DNA from: JBBDST01 sp040904765
Lineage (GTDB): Bacteria; Actinomycetota; Nitriliruptoria; Nitriliruptorales; Nitriliruptoraceae
Assembly: GCA_040904765.1 (NCBI GenBank)
Contig: JBBDST010000065.1
Location: 3,297 to 67,296 of the forward strand
DNA: 64,000 nucleotides
Direction of reading: 5' to 3'
In this document: positions 9,248 to 18,809 of the stretch, piece by piece
Layout: the number at the start of each line of letters is the position of its first letter
Position numbering within the stretch: the first letter of the stretch is position 1
Program-made: the position numbers and the translations under genes
The notes under the pieces: model-generated
Seen by the model: the letters and a program-made list of their open reading frames with translations, nothing else
Told to the model about the DNA's origin: nothing
Databases searched by the model: none

Positions 9248-10183
9248 ATGCCAAACCCTGATCCCGCGACTGTGCTTGCGGCTGTTGCTGCCCGACGTCC
9301 CGACCCGTCTGACGGTGAGGCAGTATCGCGTTGGATGATGGGTGTCCTTAGCGCATTCCATTCACCGGCGTACCGCATTGACGAAGTTTTAGCAGGCCTT
9401 GAGTCACTTGGGCTTGGCCCACCTGATAAGACGAAGATGCCAACGCCGCATTACGTGGCACAGCGTTCCGCGCCGCTTGGGCCAGTCGAGGCGAAAGCCA
9501 TCGCATCGGCTTTCTACGGATTTTCACCTGCCGCTATTGCCCGTTCACACGCGGGCATCTGGGCTGCCACCACACCACAACAGGTTGTCGACACGGTCCT
9601 TGCGGGTGTTTCGAAGTTTTATGCGCCGCTGTTTGCCACACAAAGTGCTGCGGTTGGTGCGGCACTTGACGTGTTGCGTGCGGTTGCTGATGGGCAAGAA
9701 ACTGCTGGTAGGCCACTGGCGGCAGCATGGGCCGGTGTCGGTTGGACCGGGGACGTGTTTAGTGACTTTTGGCTGGCTACTACCCATGTGCGCGAATCGC
9801 GTGGTGATGCCCACATCGCAACGTTGGTAGCTGAAAATATTGGTCCTGCCGAATGCCATTTTCTTGCCCGTGGAGACAATGCGAATGTTCGCACCAATCT
9901 CATGGCGTTTCGTGGTTGGACCGACGATGAACTTGGTGCGGCTGTCGCGCGACTAGAGCAGCGCGGCATTCTTGATGCGGCCGGCAAACGCACTGAAGAG
10001 GGTGTAGCTATTCAGGCTCGGCTCGAAACGGCAACCGACCGTGCCTCGGCCGACGCGTGGACTGCCTGTGGTGCGTCTGACGTGACTGCCCTAGCGGATG
10101 CGCTGATGCTGCTCCTTGAGGCGGTGCTGGTTGCCGATGTGATGCCGCCGCCGGCGTACGCAAGATTAATGCCAGCGTCATGA
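9248..10183 (+). CDS. SCO6745-like family protein
   Basis: A 311-residue protein resembling the actinobacterial SCO6745 family: RSAPLGPVEAKAIASAFYGF near residue 70, a central ATTHVRESRGDAHIATLVA, and a C-terminal winged-helix-like part (FRGWTDDELGAAVARLEQRG, then TEEG). The biochemical role of the family is not established. The open frame reaches back to ATG 9209, but TTGAGG with good spacing marks ATG 9248. It lies downstream of the gamma-glutamyltransferase gene and upstream of the GntR operon. Confidence 0.6.
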   Translation: MPNPDPATVLAAVAARRPDPSDGEAVSRWMMGVLSAFHSPAYRIDEVLAGLESLGLGPPDKTKMPTPHYVAQRSAPLGPVEAKAIASAFYGFSPAAIARSHAGIWAATTPQQVVDTVLAGVSKFYAPLFATQSAAVGAALDVLRAVADGQETAGRPLAAAWAGVGWTGDVFSDFWLATTHVRESRGDAHIATLVAENIGPAECHFLARGDNANVRTNLMAFRGWTDDELGAAVARLEQRGILDAAGKRTEEGVAIQARLETATDRASADAWTACGASDVTALADALMLLLEAVLVADVMPPPAYARLMPAS

Positions 10184-10249
10184 TTTAAACGGCGTTCAGC
10201 GGCGTTGCAGAATCGAGGAATTTCTTGTTCTGTGACAATCATCTGCTAA

Positions 10250-10276
10250 TGTCCGTACAAATGAATTGTACGGACA
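10250..10276. promoter_or_regulatory. Perfect 11-bp palindromic operator before gntR
   Basis: Arms TGTCCGTACAA (10250-10260) and TTGTACGGACA (10266-10276) are exact reverse complements around a 5-base spacer. The site lies 36 bases before the chosen start of the GntR gene, typical for an autoregulatory GntR/HutC operator. Binding by that protein is inference. Confidence 0.7.
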
Positions 10277-10312
10277 GTTCGTGACGTATTGGGTCAACGG
10301 AAGTTTTGCAAC

Positions 10313-11080
10313 ATGCCGCAACCGCTGTATGCATCCCTAGCACGTGATCTGCGTAGTGCTATCAGTTCAGGCCAGTATGACACAGGCAGTTTGCTGCCTG
10401 GCGAACATGAACTGGCCCGCACCTACGGGGTGTCACGCGCAACCGCCCGGGCGGCCTTAGGGTTGTTGCAACAACAGGGTTTGGTGGAACGTCGGCGCGG
10501 TGATGGCACCCGGGTGCTCCCTGCCCGCCCCGCAGACGGGCTAGGCCAGTCCGTTGACAGCATCACCGAACTGATCAATTACGCCCAAAATACCCGCCGG
10601 GTCGTGCAGTCGGTCGCCGAGATCGTTATCGATCAAGATCAGGCGGCGCGGCTTGGCTTAGCCCCGGGAAGTCGCTGGTTACAACTGGATTCGTTGCGCA
10701 TCGACCCGCGTTATCCGGCCGATCCGATCTGTTACAGCAAGGCGTACATCGCCGCTGAACTTGCCGGGACTCCACGGCTGCCGAGCAACGAGACAACTGC
10801 CCTGTGTGATCTTTTGAGCGCGCATAACGGCATCGTGCTGGCCGATGTTGAACAAGAAATGCGGGGCGCGCTTGTCCCCATTGGCCTGGCAGAAAAGCTC
10901 AATGCGCCTACCGGCGATCCGGCGTTAAGCATTCTGCGCCGCTACCGCGACATGCACGACTGGGTTTTTCTTGTCACCGTCGGATTGCATCCGGCTTCAC
11001 GCTTTGCCTACCGGATGAAACTTCAACGCCCCACCCCTACCGCACCGATATCTCACGAAACATTAGGAGCGCAAGCATGA
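10313..11080 (+). CDS. GntR-family transcriptional regulator (HutC-like)
   Basis: About 255 residues. The N-terminal winged helix contains LRSAISSGQYDTGSLLPGE, then the recognition helix YGVSRATARAALGLLQQQG and the wing VERRRGDGTRV. The C-terminal UTRA-type ligand domain begins near residue 80 (LAPGSRWLQLDSLRID). It likely senses the substrate or product of the downstream enzymes and represses the operon through the palindrome at 10250-10276. ATG 10313 is preceded by GGAAG; TTG 10289 is less likely. The stop codon overlaps the prpD-like start by 4 bases (ATGA), so the genes are translationally coupled. Confidence 0.88.
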   Translation: MPQPLYASLARDLRSAISSGQYDTGSLLPGEHELARTYGVSRATARAALGLLQQQGLVERRRGDGTRVLPARPADGLGQSVDSITELINYAQNTRRVVQSVAEIVIDQDQAARLGLAPGSRWLQLDSLRIDPRYPADPICYSKAYIAAELAGTPRLPSNETTALCDLLSAHNGIVLADVEQEMRGALVPIGLAEKLNAPTGDPALSILRRYRDMHDWVFLVTVGLHPASRFAYRMKLQRPTPTAPISHETLGAQA

Positions 11081-12501
11081 CATCTGCCACTGCCCACCCA
11101 TTCGATCCGAGTACTGCCCCGCCTGCTACTCGGCTGCTCGCAGAGTATGTCGTTAATCTCCAATACGACGACCTACCTGCGCATGTCGTTGCTGCCGCCC
11201 GAACCGCATTTATCGACTGGATTGCGGTTGCGACTGTCGGCTCACGCACAACCCGGCAGGGAACTGCTGTCGCGCGCGTCGCACGTGAGGAAAGTACTTC
11301 CGGAACTGCAACCCTTTTTGCTGATGGTGGCTCCATCACGACCGCATGGGCCGCGTTCGCCAACGGTGCGGCCTCCCATGCAATTGAACTCGACGACATC
11401 CACCTGCCATCGATCGTGCATGGCGGTGTTGCCATGATGGCTGCCCTTGTTGCCGTCGCTGAAGAAGTTGATGCCACGGGACAAGAAGTTATCGAAGCAA
11501 TCGTGGCTGGCTTTGACGTGCAGTATCGGCTGGGCGAAGCGATCGCAGCGCCCCATTATGAACTGTTTCACTCAACCGGAACAATCGGAACGTTTGGGGC
11601 GACAGCTGCATGTGCCAAATTGTTGAAATTGTCGACAGAACAGACCCAGTGGGCGTTTGGAAATGCCGGTAGTCAGGCTGCCGGATTATGGCAGTATCTC
11701 ACCCTAGGTGATGACACGAAAGTGCTTCATCCCGGCAAAGCCTGCATGAACGGCGTGTTAGCCGCCAAACTAGCCCGTGCCGGTTTTACCGGTTCGACCG
11801 ACATCATCGAAGGAAGCCGCGGTTTTGTGGCGACCTTGTCGTCAACGGTCGATTGGAGCCGTATCACCGACCGGCTGGGTGAGTACTACAAAGTCACCGA
11901 GAACGGCTACAAGATTCATGCGTGTTGCCGGCACGGTCACGTGACTATCGACGAAACGTTGCGACTAGCTACAGAACACAACCTTCAGCCGGAAGATGTC
12001 GCATCGGTCACCGTGTCGTTGAACACCAACTCGGTAATGACCCTCGACGATCCGCATCCGCCGACCCCGTACAAAGCGAAGTTCAGCGCCCAGTTCATGG
12101 TCGCTCACGCGCTTCTTTATGGCCATGTCGGCCTTGACGCGTTCACGCTGGAACGTCTGCATGACCCCGCCATTCGTGCACTCATGGAGCGTGTCAGTAT
12201 CGCCACCGAAACTGCTTACGACGCACGTTTTCCCGATGCATGGACAGCCACCGTGGCAATTGTCACGCGCGAGGGCCAGACAATCACCGGCACCGCAGAT
12301 ATGCCAAGGGGCGAATGGAACAATCCCGTTGAGCCTGAAGTGATCGAAGTCAAAGCAGCCGAATTGCTCACGGCAGTAATCGGCGAACACAACACACAGA
12401 CGTTGCTTGACAGCCTGAAACGTGTCGAGACGGTGCCTTCACTAGCAAGCGTGATGACCCTTATCCGCGCATCTGCACCTGTCCCCGCAACAGCGCGTTA
12501 G
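11077..12501 (+). CDS. MmgE/PrpD family protein
   Basis: A 474-residue member of the family containing 2-methylcitrate dehydratase and immune-responsive aconitate decarboxylase. Signatures are AFIDWIAVATVGS near the N-terminus, NGAASHAIELDDIH (about residue 95), TGTIGTFGATAACAKLL and KIHACCRHGHVTID. It acts by removing water or CO2 from a tricarboxylic-type acid. It lies between a GntR regulator (4-base overlap) and the large subunit of an aconitase-family enzyme, which suggests sequential steps on a citrate-, malate- or itaconate-like acid. No prpB or prpC is visible, so the methylcitrate cycle is not proven. Confidence 0.88.
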   Translation: MTSATAHPFDPSTAPPATRLLAEYVVNLQYDDLPAHVVAAARTAFIDWIAVATVGSRTTRQGTAVARVAREESTSGTATLFADGGSITTAWAAFANGAASHAIELDDIHLPSIVHGGVAMMAALVAVAEEVDATGQEVIEAIVAGFDVQYRLGEAIAAPHYELFHSTGTIGTFGATAACAKLLKLSTEQTQWAFGNAGSQAAGLWQYLTLGDDTKVLHPGKACMNGVLAAKLARAGFTGSTDIIEGSRGFVATLSSTVDWSRITDRLGEYYKVTENGYKIHACCRHGHVTIDETLRLATEHNLQPEDVASVTVSLNTNSVMTLDDPHPPTPYKAKFSAQFMVAHALLYGHVGLDAFTLERLHDPAIRALMERVSIATETAYDARFPDAWTATVAIVTREGQTITGTADMPRGEWNNPVEPEVIEVKAAELLTAVIGEHNTQTLLDSLKRVETVPSLASVMTLIRASAPVPATAR

Positions 12502-12509
12502 GGGCCGAT

Positions 12510-13766
12510 ATGAAACAGACCATCACCGAAAAAATCATTGCTCAGCATGCGGGACGCGACTTTGTTCAACCTGGCGATCTCGTCGACGTTTCGGTCGACC
12601 AGACTTGGTCTGATGACCTTGGGGCACCTATTACGCTGGGCCTGTTGAAAACCCACGGCATTCCGGCCGTTTTTGACACCACCCGTGTATTTGTCACATC
12701 CATGGTGAACGCACCCGCCCGTTCGATCGAAACGGCCGAAGCACTCAAAGTTACGCGTGATCTTTGCCGCGCCTACGACGTCCCCTTGTTTGAAATGGGA
12801 AGCGCCGCGATTCATAATTCATTGGGTATTGAACGTGGAGTGACTCTGCCAGGGGAACTCATCGTCGGCGGCAATTCCCATTCGTGTATGGCCGGTGCGC
12901 TGGGGTGTTATGCCACAGGGATGGGTTCGACCGACATCGCAGCGATTCTGGCAACCGGAAGAACATGGCTAGAAGTCCCACGCACGATCCGCTATCGCTA
13001 CACCGGCAACCTGCGCCCATGGGTTACCGGTAAAGATCTGATCCTTCACACGATCGGTCAGATCGGTGTGGCCGGTGCCGACAATGCGGCCATGGAATTT
13101 GTTGGTGACCCGATCAGCGCCCTTGAGGTTGAACAGCGCCTGTCGATGAGCAACATGGCCATCGAAGCAGGCGGCCAGAACGCGATCTGTGAACCCGACG
13201 ACAAAACGCTCGCCTACGTCACCCCACTTGCCGCGCGCCCATTCACACCCGTATACGGGGACCCGGGCGCGGCCATCTTTGAAGAAATCGTCATCGATAT
13301 TTCAAACCTTGAACCGGTCGTGGCGGCACCATTTCTCCCAAGTAACACAGGTAGCTGGCGCGACGTTCGCGGCCTGTCACTTGATCAGGTGTACATCGGT
13401 TCGTGCACAAACGGTTGGATCAGCGATCTGCGTGCTGCAGCCGCGATTCTCAAAGGACGAAAAGTTGCCGAGAATTTGCGTGTCATTGTGATTCCAAGCA
13501 CCACCGAAGTGCACAAGCAGGCCATCGAAGAAGGTCTCGCACAGATATTTCTTGACGCCGGCGCGGCCTTTTCGATGCCCACCTGCGGGCCATGTATCGG
13601 CGCCCAGGCAGGAGTGTTAGCGGCCGGCGAACGTTGCCTGTCAACCTCCAACCGCAACTTCCCCGGGCGCCAAGGCTCCGTACAAAGTGAAACCTACCTA
13701 TGCAACCCGGTGATCGCTGCCGCCAGTGCAGTTAAAGGCGTCATCGCAAGCCCTGACGAGCTGTAA
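12510..13766 (+). CDS. Aconitase/3-isopropylmalate dehydratase family, large subunit
   Basis: A 418-residue LeuC-like subunit. [4Fe-4S] ligands are seen as GSCTNG (about residue 299) and TCGPCIG (about 361-364); GGNSHSCMAGALGC lies near residue 130 and the C-terminal Arg region is NRNFPGRQG. It isomerises or hydrates a hydroxy-diacid together with the small subunit encoded next. AGGGG precedes the ATG. Being behind gntR and prpD rather than leucine genes argues for a catabolic role, for example like dimethylmalate dehydratase, but the substrate is unknown. Confidence 0.88.
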   Translation: MKQTITEKIIAQHAGRDFVQPGDLVDVSVDQTWSDDLGAPITLGLLKTHGIPAVFDTTRVFVTSMVNAPARSIETAEALKVTRDLCRAYDVPLFEMGSAAIHNSLGIERGVTLPGELIVGGNSHSCMAGALGCYATGMGSTDIAAILATGRTWLEVPRTIRYRYTGNLRPWVTGKDLILHTIGQIGVAGADNAAMEFVGDPISALEVEQRLSMSNMAIEAGGQNAICEPDDKTLAYVTPLAARPFTPVYGDPGAAIFEEIVIDISNLEPVVAAPFLPSNTGSWRDVRGLSLDQVYIGSCTNGWISDLRAAAAILKGRKVAENLRVIVIPSTTEVHKQAIEEGLAQIFLDAGAAFSMPTCGPCIGAQAGVLAAGERCLSTSNRNFPGRQGSVQSETYLCNPVIAAASAVKGVIASPDEL

Positions 13767-13774
13767 GGACGACT

Positions 13775-14263
13775 ATGTGGACTGAAGGACACGGCTGGTT
13801 TCTCGGTGACGACATTGACACTGACCAGATCATGCCAACCCGTTATCTGGCCCATTCAACTGCCGAAGACCTGGCGCCGTTTGCCTTGTCGGGTAACGAC
13901 ACCAGTTGGGCTGCCACCATCAAACCTGGAGATGTGCTGATAGCCGGTAAAAACTTTGGCTGTGGGTCATCACGCGAACATGCCCCGCTCGGTTTGAAAG
14001 GCCTCGGCATCCAATGTGTCGTGGCCCAGTCATTCTCACGCATTTTTTATCGCAACGCGGTCAACATTGGACTTGCACTTTTGACTATTCCCAAGGCCAT
14101 CCCGGTACAGCCTCAGGGAAGCACGGCATGGATCGATTTCCCCAACGGCTTACTGTCGTTTGATGCCGGAGTGACCACGTATGTCGGCGTTCCTCCGGCA
14201 CCGATCGTGCTGGAGATTTTGGCCCACGGCGGTCTGATGCCGATGGTTGCCAGCCGGGCGTAA
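13775..14263 (+). CDS. Aconitase/3-isopropylmalate dehydratase family, small subunit
   Basis: A 162-residue LeuD-like swivel subunit with DDIDTDQIMPTRYL at the N-terminus and the substrate loop NFGCGSSREHAPLGL (about residue 56). It completes the active site of the large subunit encoded 8 bases upstream. AAGGA precedes the ATG. It is the last gene before the gap-containing hairpin at 14289-14325. Confidence 0.9.
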   Translation: MWTEGHGWFLGDDIDTDQIMPTRYLAHSTAEDLAPFALSGNDTSWAATIKPGDVLIAGKNFGCGSSREHAPLGLKGLGIQCVVAQSFSRIFYRNAVNIGLALLTIPKAIPVQPQGSTAWIDFPNGLLSFDAGVTTYVGVPPAPIVLEILAHGGLMPMVASRA

Positions 14264-14288
14264 TCGCCCACCAAAATGGCTGTGACAT

Positions 14289-14325
14289 GGTGAAGGGGGG
14301 GNNNNNNNNNNCCCCCCCCTTCACC
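14289..14325. terminator. Hairpin with collapsed assembly gap between convergent genes
   Basis: GGTGAA plus seven G (14289-14301) faces eight C plus TTCACC (14312-14325) across ten N. The arms are reverse complements of about 13 bases. Lying between two convergent genes it probably acts as a bidirectional terminator. The N10 is a placeholder where sequencing failed in the homopolymer stem, so the true length is unknown. Confidence 0.6.
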
Positions 14326-14339
14326 CGATTTTGTGACGT

Positions 14340-15677
14340 TTAACGTACGTGGGTGTTCAGCGGCAGACCCATGTTTTCGCGCAGTGTCGTGCCGGCATAT
14401 TCGGTGTGGAACACTTCACGTTTTTGCAGTTCTGGCACTACATGGTCTACAAAGTCCGCATAGCTGCCTGGTACGTGTGAGGCTGCGACAACAAACCCGT
14501 CACAGGCATCGTCGTGGAACCAGTCGGCCATCCGGTCGGCAATGTCTTCGCCGGTACCGACCCATGCGCCTTGGAACGTGCCGCGGCCGGTGACCTCCAT
14601 AAAGTCGCGTGGGGTCGGGTTTGGCCTTGCGTCTACGACCCGCTGAACAAACGACTGACCCCCGGTCATTGCCGCAAGGTCTTCGGAGGTGAATGGCTCG
14701 TCGATGGCCTTCTTGTCAAAGTCAAAGTTCGTGATCTCTGACAGCAACGAAAGGGATGCTTCTTCGGTCACCAGCGAGTCGATGATGGCTTTCTTGTCTT
14801 CGGCTTCGCTCTGTGTCTTTCCGACCACAAATTTTAAGAGTGGCAGGACTTTGCAGTGGTTCGGGTCGCGATCAGCTTCACCGATCAGCTTTTTAAAGTT
14901 GGAGTATTTCTTGGCACCTACTTCTTTTGTTGGTGCGACGGTGAACACCATTTCGGCCCAGCGTGCCGCGAACTCTTCACCGCGGGCACTTTCGCCGGCC
15001 TGCAAGATCACCGGGTTGCCTTGCGGTGAACGTGGAACGGTAAGCGGGCCTTTGGTTTTCACATGCTTGCCGTTGTAGTCGACCCGGTGAACTTTGTTGG
15101 GGTCGGCAAACTGGCGCGATTCTTTGTCGACAATGAGCGCGTCGTAGTCCCAGCTGTTCCACAGACCAAAGATTGCTTCCATAATTTCGTCGGCAACGTC
15201 ATAGCGTGAGTCGTGGGCTGGCAGCGCGTCTTGGCCCATGTTTTGGGCTTCACTGTCGTTGAGTGAGGTAACGACGTTCCAGGCGATGCGGCCGCCTGAC
15301 ATGTTGTCAAGCGTCTGAAACACACGGGCAATGTGGAACGGGTGGTAGTAGGTGGTCGAATACGTCGCACCAAGCCCGAGGTGTTTTGTGACCGTGCTCA
15401 TGACCGCAATGATTGTCGTTACATCCATCTTGACGGCGCGTACGCCAGCTTGCACTGCGTGCCGGTGGCTACCCCCATGCGTGTCAGGGAGGGCCAGACG
15501 GTCATCAAAGAAACCGGCGTGGAACTTGCCACGCTCGAGGATGCGGGCAATCTCCTGAAAGTAGTCGGCGGTAAGAAAATCGGAACGTGATTCGGGGTGA
15601 AGCCACGAACCAGGAAAATCGGAAGTGTTAGAGGCCTGCATGAAGCCAACGAGGGCCATCTTGTCTTGACGCATCAC
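14340..15677 (-). CDS. LLM-class flavin-dependent monooxygenase, NtaA/SnaA/DszA family
   Basis: A 445-residue luciferase-like protein. Seen motifs include FFDDRLALPD near residue 57, LGLGATYSTTYYHPFHIAR (about 100), GGRIAWNVVTSLNDSEAQN, and GNPVILQAGESARG, all typical of the NtaA branch. It uses reduced flavin supplied by a reductase to oxidise an organic amine or sulfur compound; the substrate is not evident. It lies about 120 bases downstream of glnE on the same strand. A perfect 10-base palindrome GTAACGTTAC sits upstream at 15761-15770. Confidence 0.88.
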   Translation of the reverse strand: MMRQDKMALVGFMQASNTSDFPGSWLHPESRSDFLTADYFQEIARILERGKFHAGFFDDRLALPDTHGGSHRHAVQAGVRAVKMDVTTIIAVMSTVTKHLGLGATYSTTYYHPFHIARVFQTLDNMSGGRIAWNVVTSLNDSEAQNMGQDALPAHDSRYDVADEIMEAIFGLWNSWDYDALIVDKESRQFADPNKVHRVDYNGKHVKTKGPLTVPRSPQGNPVILQAGESARGEEFAARWAEMVFTVAPTKEVGAKKYSNFKKLIGEADRDPNHCKVLPLLKFVVGKTQSEAEDKKAIIDSLVTEEASLSLLSEITNFDFDKKAIDEPFTSEDLAAMTGGQSFVQRVVDARPNPTPRDFMEVTGRGTFQGAWVGTGEDIADRMADWFHDDACDGFVVAASHVPGSYADFVDHVVPELQKREVFHTEYAGTTLRENMGLPLNTHVR

Positions 15678-15800
15678 TGATGTCCTTAGATCGAAGCGGT
15701 CTCACAGCCACAATTTTCATCGCAGCGTACCCGAGCCACCGACTAGTACCGGGCGAATTCGTAACGTTACTGTACCCACAAAACCGTGCAGTTTCGTAAC

Positions 15801-18800
15801 TTAGGCAGTCACACTTGGGTTTTCTAACCCGTAAAACTGTTGTTCACATACACGTCTGACATGCCGAGCATGCCGCAGCCGTTCGTCTTCAAGCTCGCGC
15901 CAGCCGTTACGTCCATAACCTAACGCGCGACCAAGAAGTTCACGTTGCGCTTGGCTTTGCGGAAAGACTTCGACGTCACGAAAACGCAGCAGATACATCC
16001 GATTCCGCAGATCGGCCAAGAACCGATAGCCGTCCCGCAACCAGGTAGCGTCGCGGTTGGAGAGCACTTCGGCATCTTCGAGACTGTCGATCGCGTCGTG
16101 CGTGCCCGGTGTACGAAGATTGGCTATTGCCGCCCCATGCTGTTGCTGCAGCAGTTGAACCGTCCATTCAACATCGGCCATACCACCTGGACCGAGTTTG
16201 AGATGATGGCGTGGATCAACTCGTTTGGGGATACGTTCTTGTTCCAGCCGAATTTTCATGCGCCGCATGGGAGTTGCAACATCACGGCCGTCAGAGGGGT
16301 ATGCCAGCGCGTTACTTGCGGTGAGAAACGATTCGGCTAAATCACGGTCACCGGTGATGTAGCGGGCTTTTAACAGCGCCTGAAATTCCCACGGCTGGGC
16401 CCATCGTTGCCAGTACGCTCGGTAAGAAGCGAGCGTGCGCGATAACGGACCGTTTTTGCCTTCTGGACGCAAGTCCGCATCGATAGCAAAGGCGGTTCCT
16501 TCGGCGGTGATGCTCGAAAGGGAACGGATCACGTTCGTTGCGATCTCCAAAGCCATCCGATTGGCATCAACCTCGTTTGCGCCAGGCATCACGTCATGCA
16601 CAAACAACACGTCAAGATCAGACGCATACTGCAGTTCATGCCCGCCGAATTTGCCCATACCGATAATGGCAAAACGCACCGGCAGGTCATCGAGTTCATC
16701 GACGCCGTGTGCTGCGGCTTGCTTACGCAACTCGGCACGTAAGGCGCCTACAAGACAGGCATCTCCCAGTGCGGTCAGTTCGTCAGCTACCGTGCCGCTG
16801 GCACCAAGGTCACGCAGGACAATACGCAGCAATTCGAGCCGTTTGAACCGGCGGAGCGCATCGGTCGTATCTTGCCAGTGCAGTCGTGCTACGGCTTTTC
16901 TGGCGAGCAGTTCGCGGGTTACCGCAACATCCAGTAGACGTTCGTCTTTGAGCCAATCCACCCCTTGTGGTTGGCCGATCAACAGTTCCCCTGCCACGCG
17001 TGAGGTGCCAAGGACACGTCCCAGCAGATCTGCCGCCGCCGGATGATCGCGCAGATAACGGACCCATTCGGTGTTTTCCCCGTGGGTGGCAAGCAACTCG
17101 CGGAACAAAACCAGACCACCGTCAGGATCCGGGGTGTCTTGCAACACCTGCAGCACTGCCGGCAAAACGGCCCGCACCGTGACCGCACTGCGTGACATAC
17201 CGTTGGTGAGTTCGCGCACATTCTTTAATGCGGCCGACCCGTTCGTAAATCCAAGAGCCACCAACCGTTCGATGGCCTGTTCTTCACCGATCAAAGTGAC
17301 TTCGCCAGGCACACTGACTTCAGCAGCAGCTGCGGAAACGACCGCATGCATTTCGAGCAAGGGCCGGTAGAACAGTTTGGCATGTAACGCGCGCACTTCG
17401 GCTTGGACCGCCTTGAGTGCTTTCACAAACGGTTCTCTGGCAGAAGTGTCGCCAACGGCGCGATATCCAAGCGATCGGGCGATCAGTTCTTGACGTGCCG
17501 GGTCGTCAGGAATGGTGTGTGTGCGCCGTTCGTGCACCAGTTGGAGTCGATGTTCGACGGTTCGAAGCATCCGGTAGGCGTCAGCAAATTTCGCCGCATC
17601 ATCTTCATCGACATACCCGTTTCGCACCAGTGCGGCGAGCGTGTCAAGGGTGCCGGTAAGCCGCAACGACCGGTCTCCGCGGCCGTGCACGAGTTGCAAC
17701 AGTTGCACCGAAAATTCGATGTCGCGGATTCCGCCGGGACCAAGTTTTATCTGCCGGTCTTTGTCACGCAACACTTCCGGTTTCGTTTCGATGCGGCCTT
17801 TCATCGTCCGAATTTCGGCGATTACTTCGGGATTTAATACTTCGGGCCACACGAACGGTTCGCTTGCTGCGATGAATTGGGCTCCCAGTGCTTCATCGCC
17901 CGCTACTGGCCGTGCTTTCAACAACGACTGAAACTCCCACGTTTTCGCCCACCGTTCCCAGTAGGCCGTGTACGCGTCAAGCCTGCGCGACAAAGCTCCA
18001 CTGCGACCTTCCGGGCGCAGTGTCGGGTCAATTTCGTAGGCGCGCCCCATTGTGGTTGAACGATTAAGTAGATCAAGCATCTGTGACAGCACCGTATTGG
18101 CTTCACGTGCGGCCGTTTCGTCGTCGACGCCAGCGACCGGTTCATGGACAAACAGCACATCGACATCCGAGATGTAGTTGAGTTCATAGCCACCAATTTT
18201 GCCCATGCCGATAACGGCGATGCGAACGGCAGGTTCTTTAGTACATCGCTGATGGACCCCAGCAAGGGCGCCGGTGAGGACACTTTGTGCAAGTGCGGAC
18301 AGTTCGCCGGTCACTGCTTCAAGGCTGGCTACGCCCGTCAAGTCACGTGCGGCAATGTCGGCTGTCGCCCGCCTTCTAATTGCGGCAATTCCGGCGGCTT
18401 GTTCATCGACCCCGTCATTGTTCACGATCGCGCCAGTGACCGCAGCGATGGTCGCGTCAATGTTTATCGGCTCGAGCGTGTGGACTGCTTCGACTGCGTC
18501 GCGATAGCGCGACAGCAACTCCCCCAACGGACGTGACGCGCCACACACTGCCACGACACGACTAAACCATGCGTCGTCGCTGCGTAACAAGGCGAACGTG
18601 TCTGGCTGGTGGGTGACAAGATCAGCGAGGCAGCGTAACGCCTGAGCTGGATCGGCGGCCTCGGAAAGCAGTCTGAGTATTTCGGGGTCAGGTTCGCCGT
18701 CGACAAAAAAACCGGCTGTTTCAAATTCGCGTTGCGCAGCTTCAGCATCAAGGCCCGCAGCGGCAAAGCGAGCGCGCAGGGAACGACGATCAGTGACCAT
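15801..18800 (-). CDS. glnE: Bifunctional glutamine synthetase adenylyltransferase/deadenylase
   Basis: A 999-residue protein with the duplicated GlnE architecture. The N-terminal nucleotidyltransferase has GMGKIGGYELNYISDVDVLF and the C-terminal copy GMGKFGGHELQYASDLDVLF; both keep the catalytic SDxD, so both activities should be present. It adds or removes AMP on glutamine synthetase in response to nitrogen status. It starts 9 bases after the glnA stop, so the two are surely co-transcribed. The neighbouring glnA product seems to lack the target tyrosine, so its substrate is probably another synthetase encoded elsewhere. Confidence 0.96.
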   Translation of the reverse strand: MVTDRRSLRARFAAAGLDAEAAQREFETAGFFVDGEPDPEILRLLSEAADPAQALRCLADLVTHQPDTFALLRSDDAWFSRVVAVCGASRPLGELLSRYRDAVEAVHTLEPINIDATIAAVTGAIVNNDGVDEQAAGIAAIRRRATADIAARDLTGVASLEAVTGELSALAQSVLTGALAGVHQRCTKEPAVRIAVIGMGKIGGYELNYISDVDVLFVHEPVAGVDDETAAREANTVLSQMLDLLNRSTTMGRAYEIDPTLRPEGRSGALSRRLDAYTAYWERWAKTWEFQSLLKARPVAGDEALGAQFIAASEPFVWPEVLNPEVIAEIRTMKGRIETKPEVLRDKDRQIKLGPGGIRDIEFSVQLLQLVHGRGDRSLRLTGTLDTLAALVRNGYVDEDDAAKFADAYRMLRTVEHRLQLVHERRTHTIPDDPARQELIARSLGYRAVGDTSAREPFVKALKAVQAEVRALHAKLFYRPLLEMHAVVSAAAAEVSVPGEVTLIGEEQAIERLVALGFTNGSAALKNVRELTNGMSRSAVTVRAVLPAVLQVLQDTPDPDGGLVLFRELLATHGENTEWVRYLRDHPAAADLLGRVLGTSRVAGELLIGQPQGVDWLKDERLLDVAVTRELLARKAVARLHWQDTTDALRRFKRLELLRIVLRDLGASGTVADELTALGDACLVGALRAELRKQAAAHGVDELDDLPVRFAIIGMGKFGGHELQYASDLDVLFVHDVMPGANEVDANRMALEIATNVIRSLSSITAEGTAFAIDADLRPEGKNGPLSRTLASYRAYWQRWAQPWEFQALLKARYITGDRDLAESFLTASNALAYPSDGRDVATPMRRMKIRLEQERIPKRVDPRHHLKLGPGGMADVEWTVQLLQQQHGAAIANLRTPGTHDAIDSLEDAEVLSNRDATWLRDGYRFLADLRNRMYLLRFRDVEVFPQSQAQRELLGRALGYGRNGWRELEDERLRHARHVRRVCEQQFYGLENPSVTA

Positions 18801-18809
18801 GCGCTCATC

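Noticed and set aside
12510..14263. leuC/leuD of leucine synthesis
   Set aside because: The context (GntR regulator and PrpD-like protein, no other leu genes) does not support it, so no gene symbol was given.
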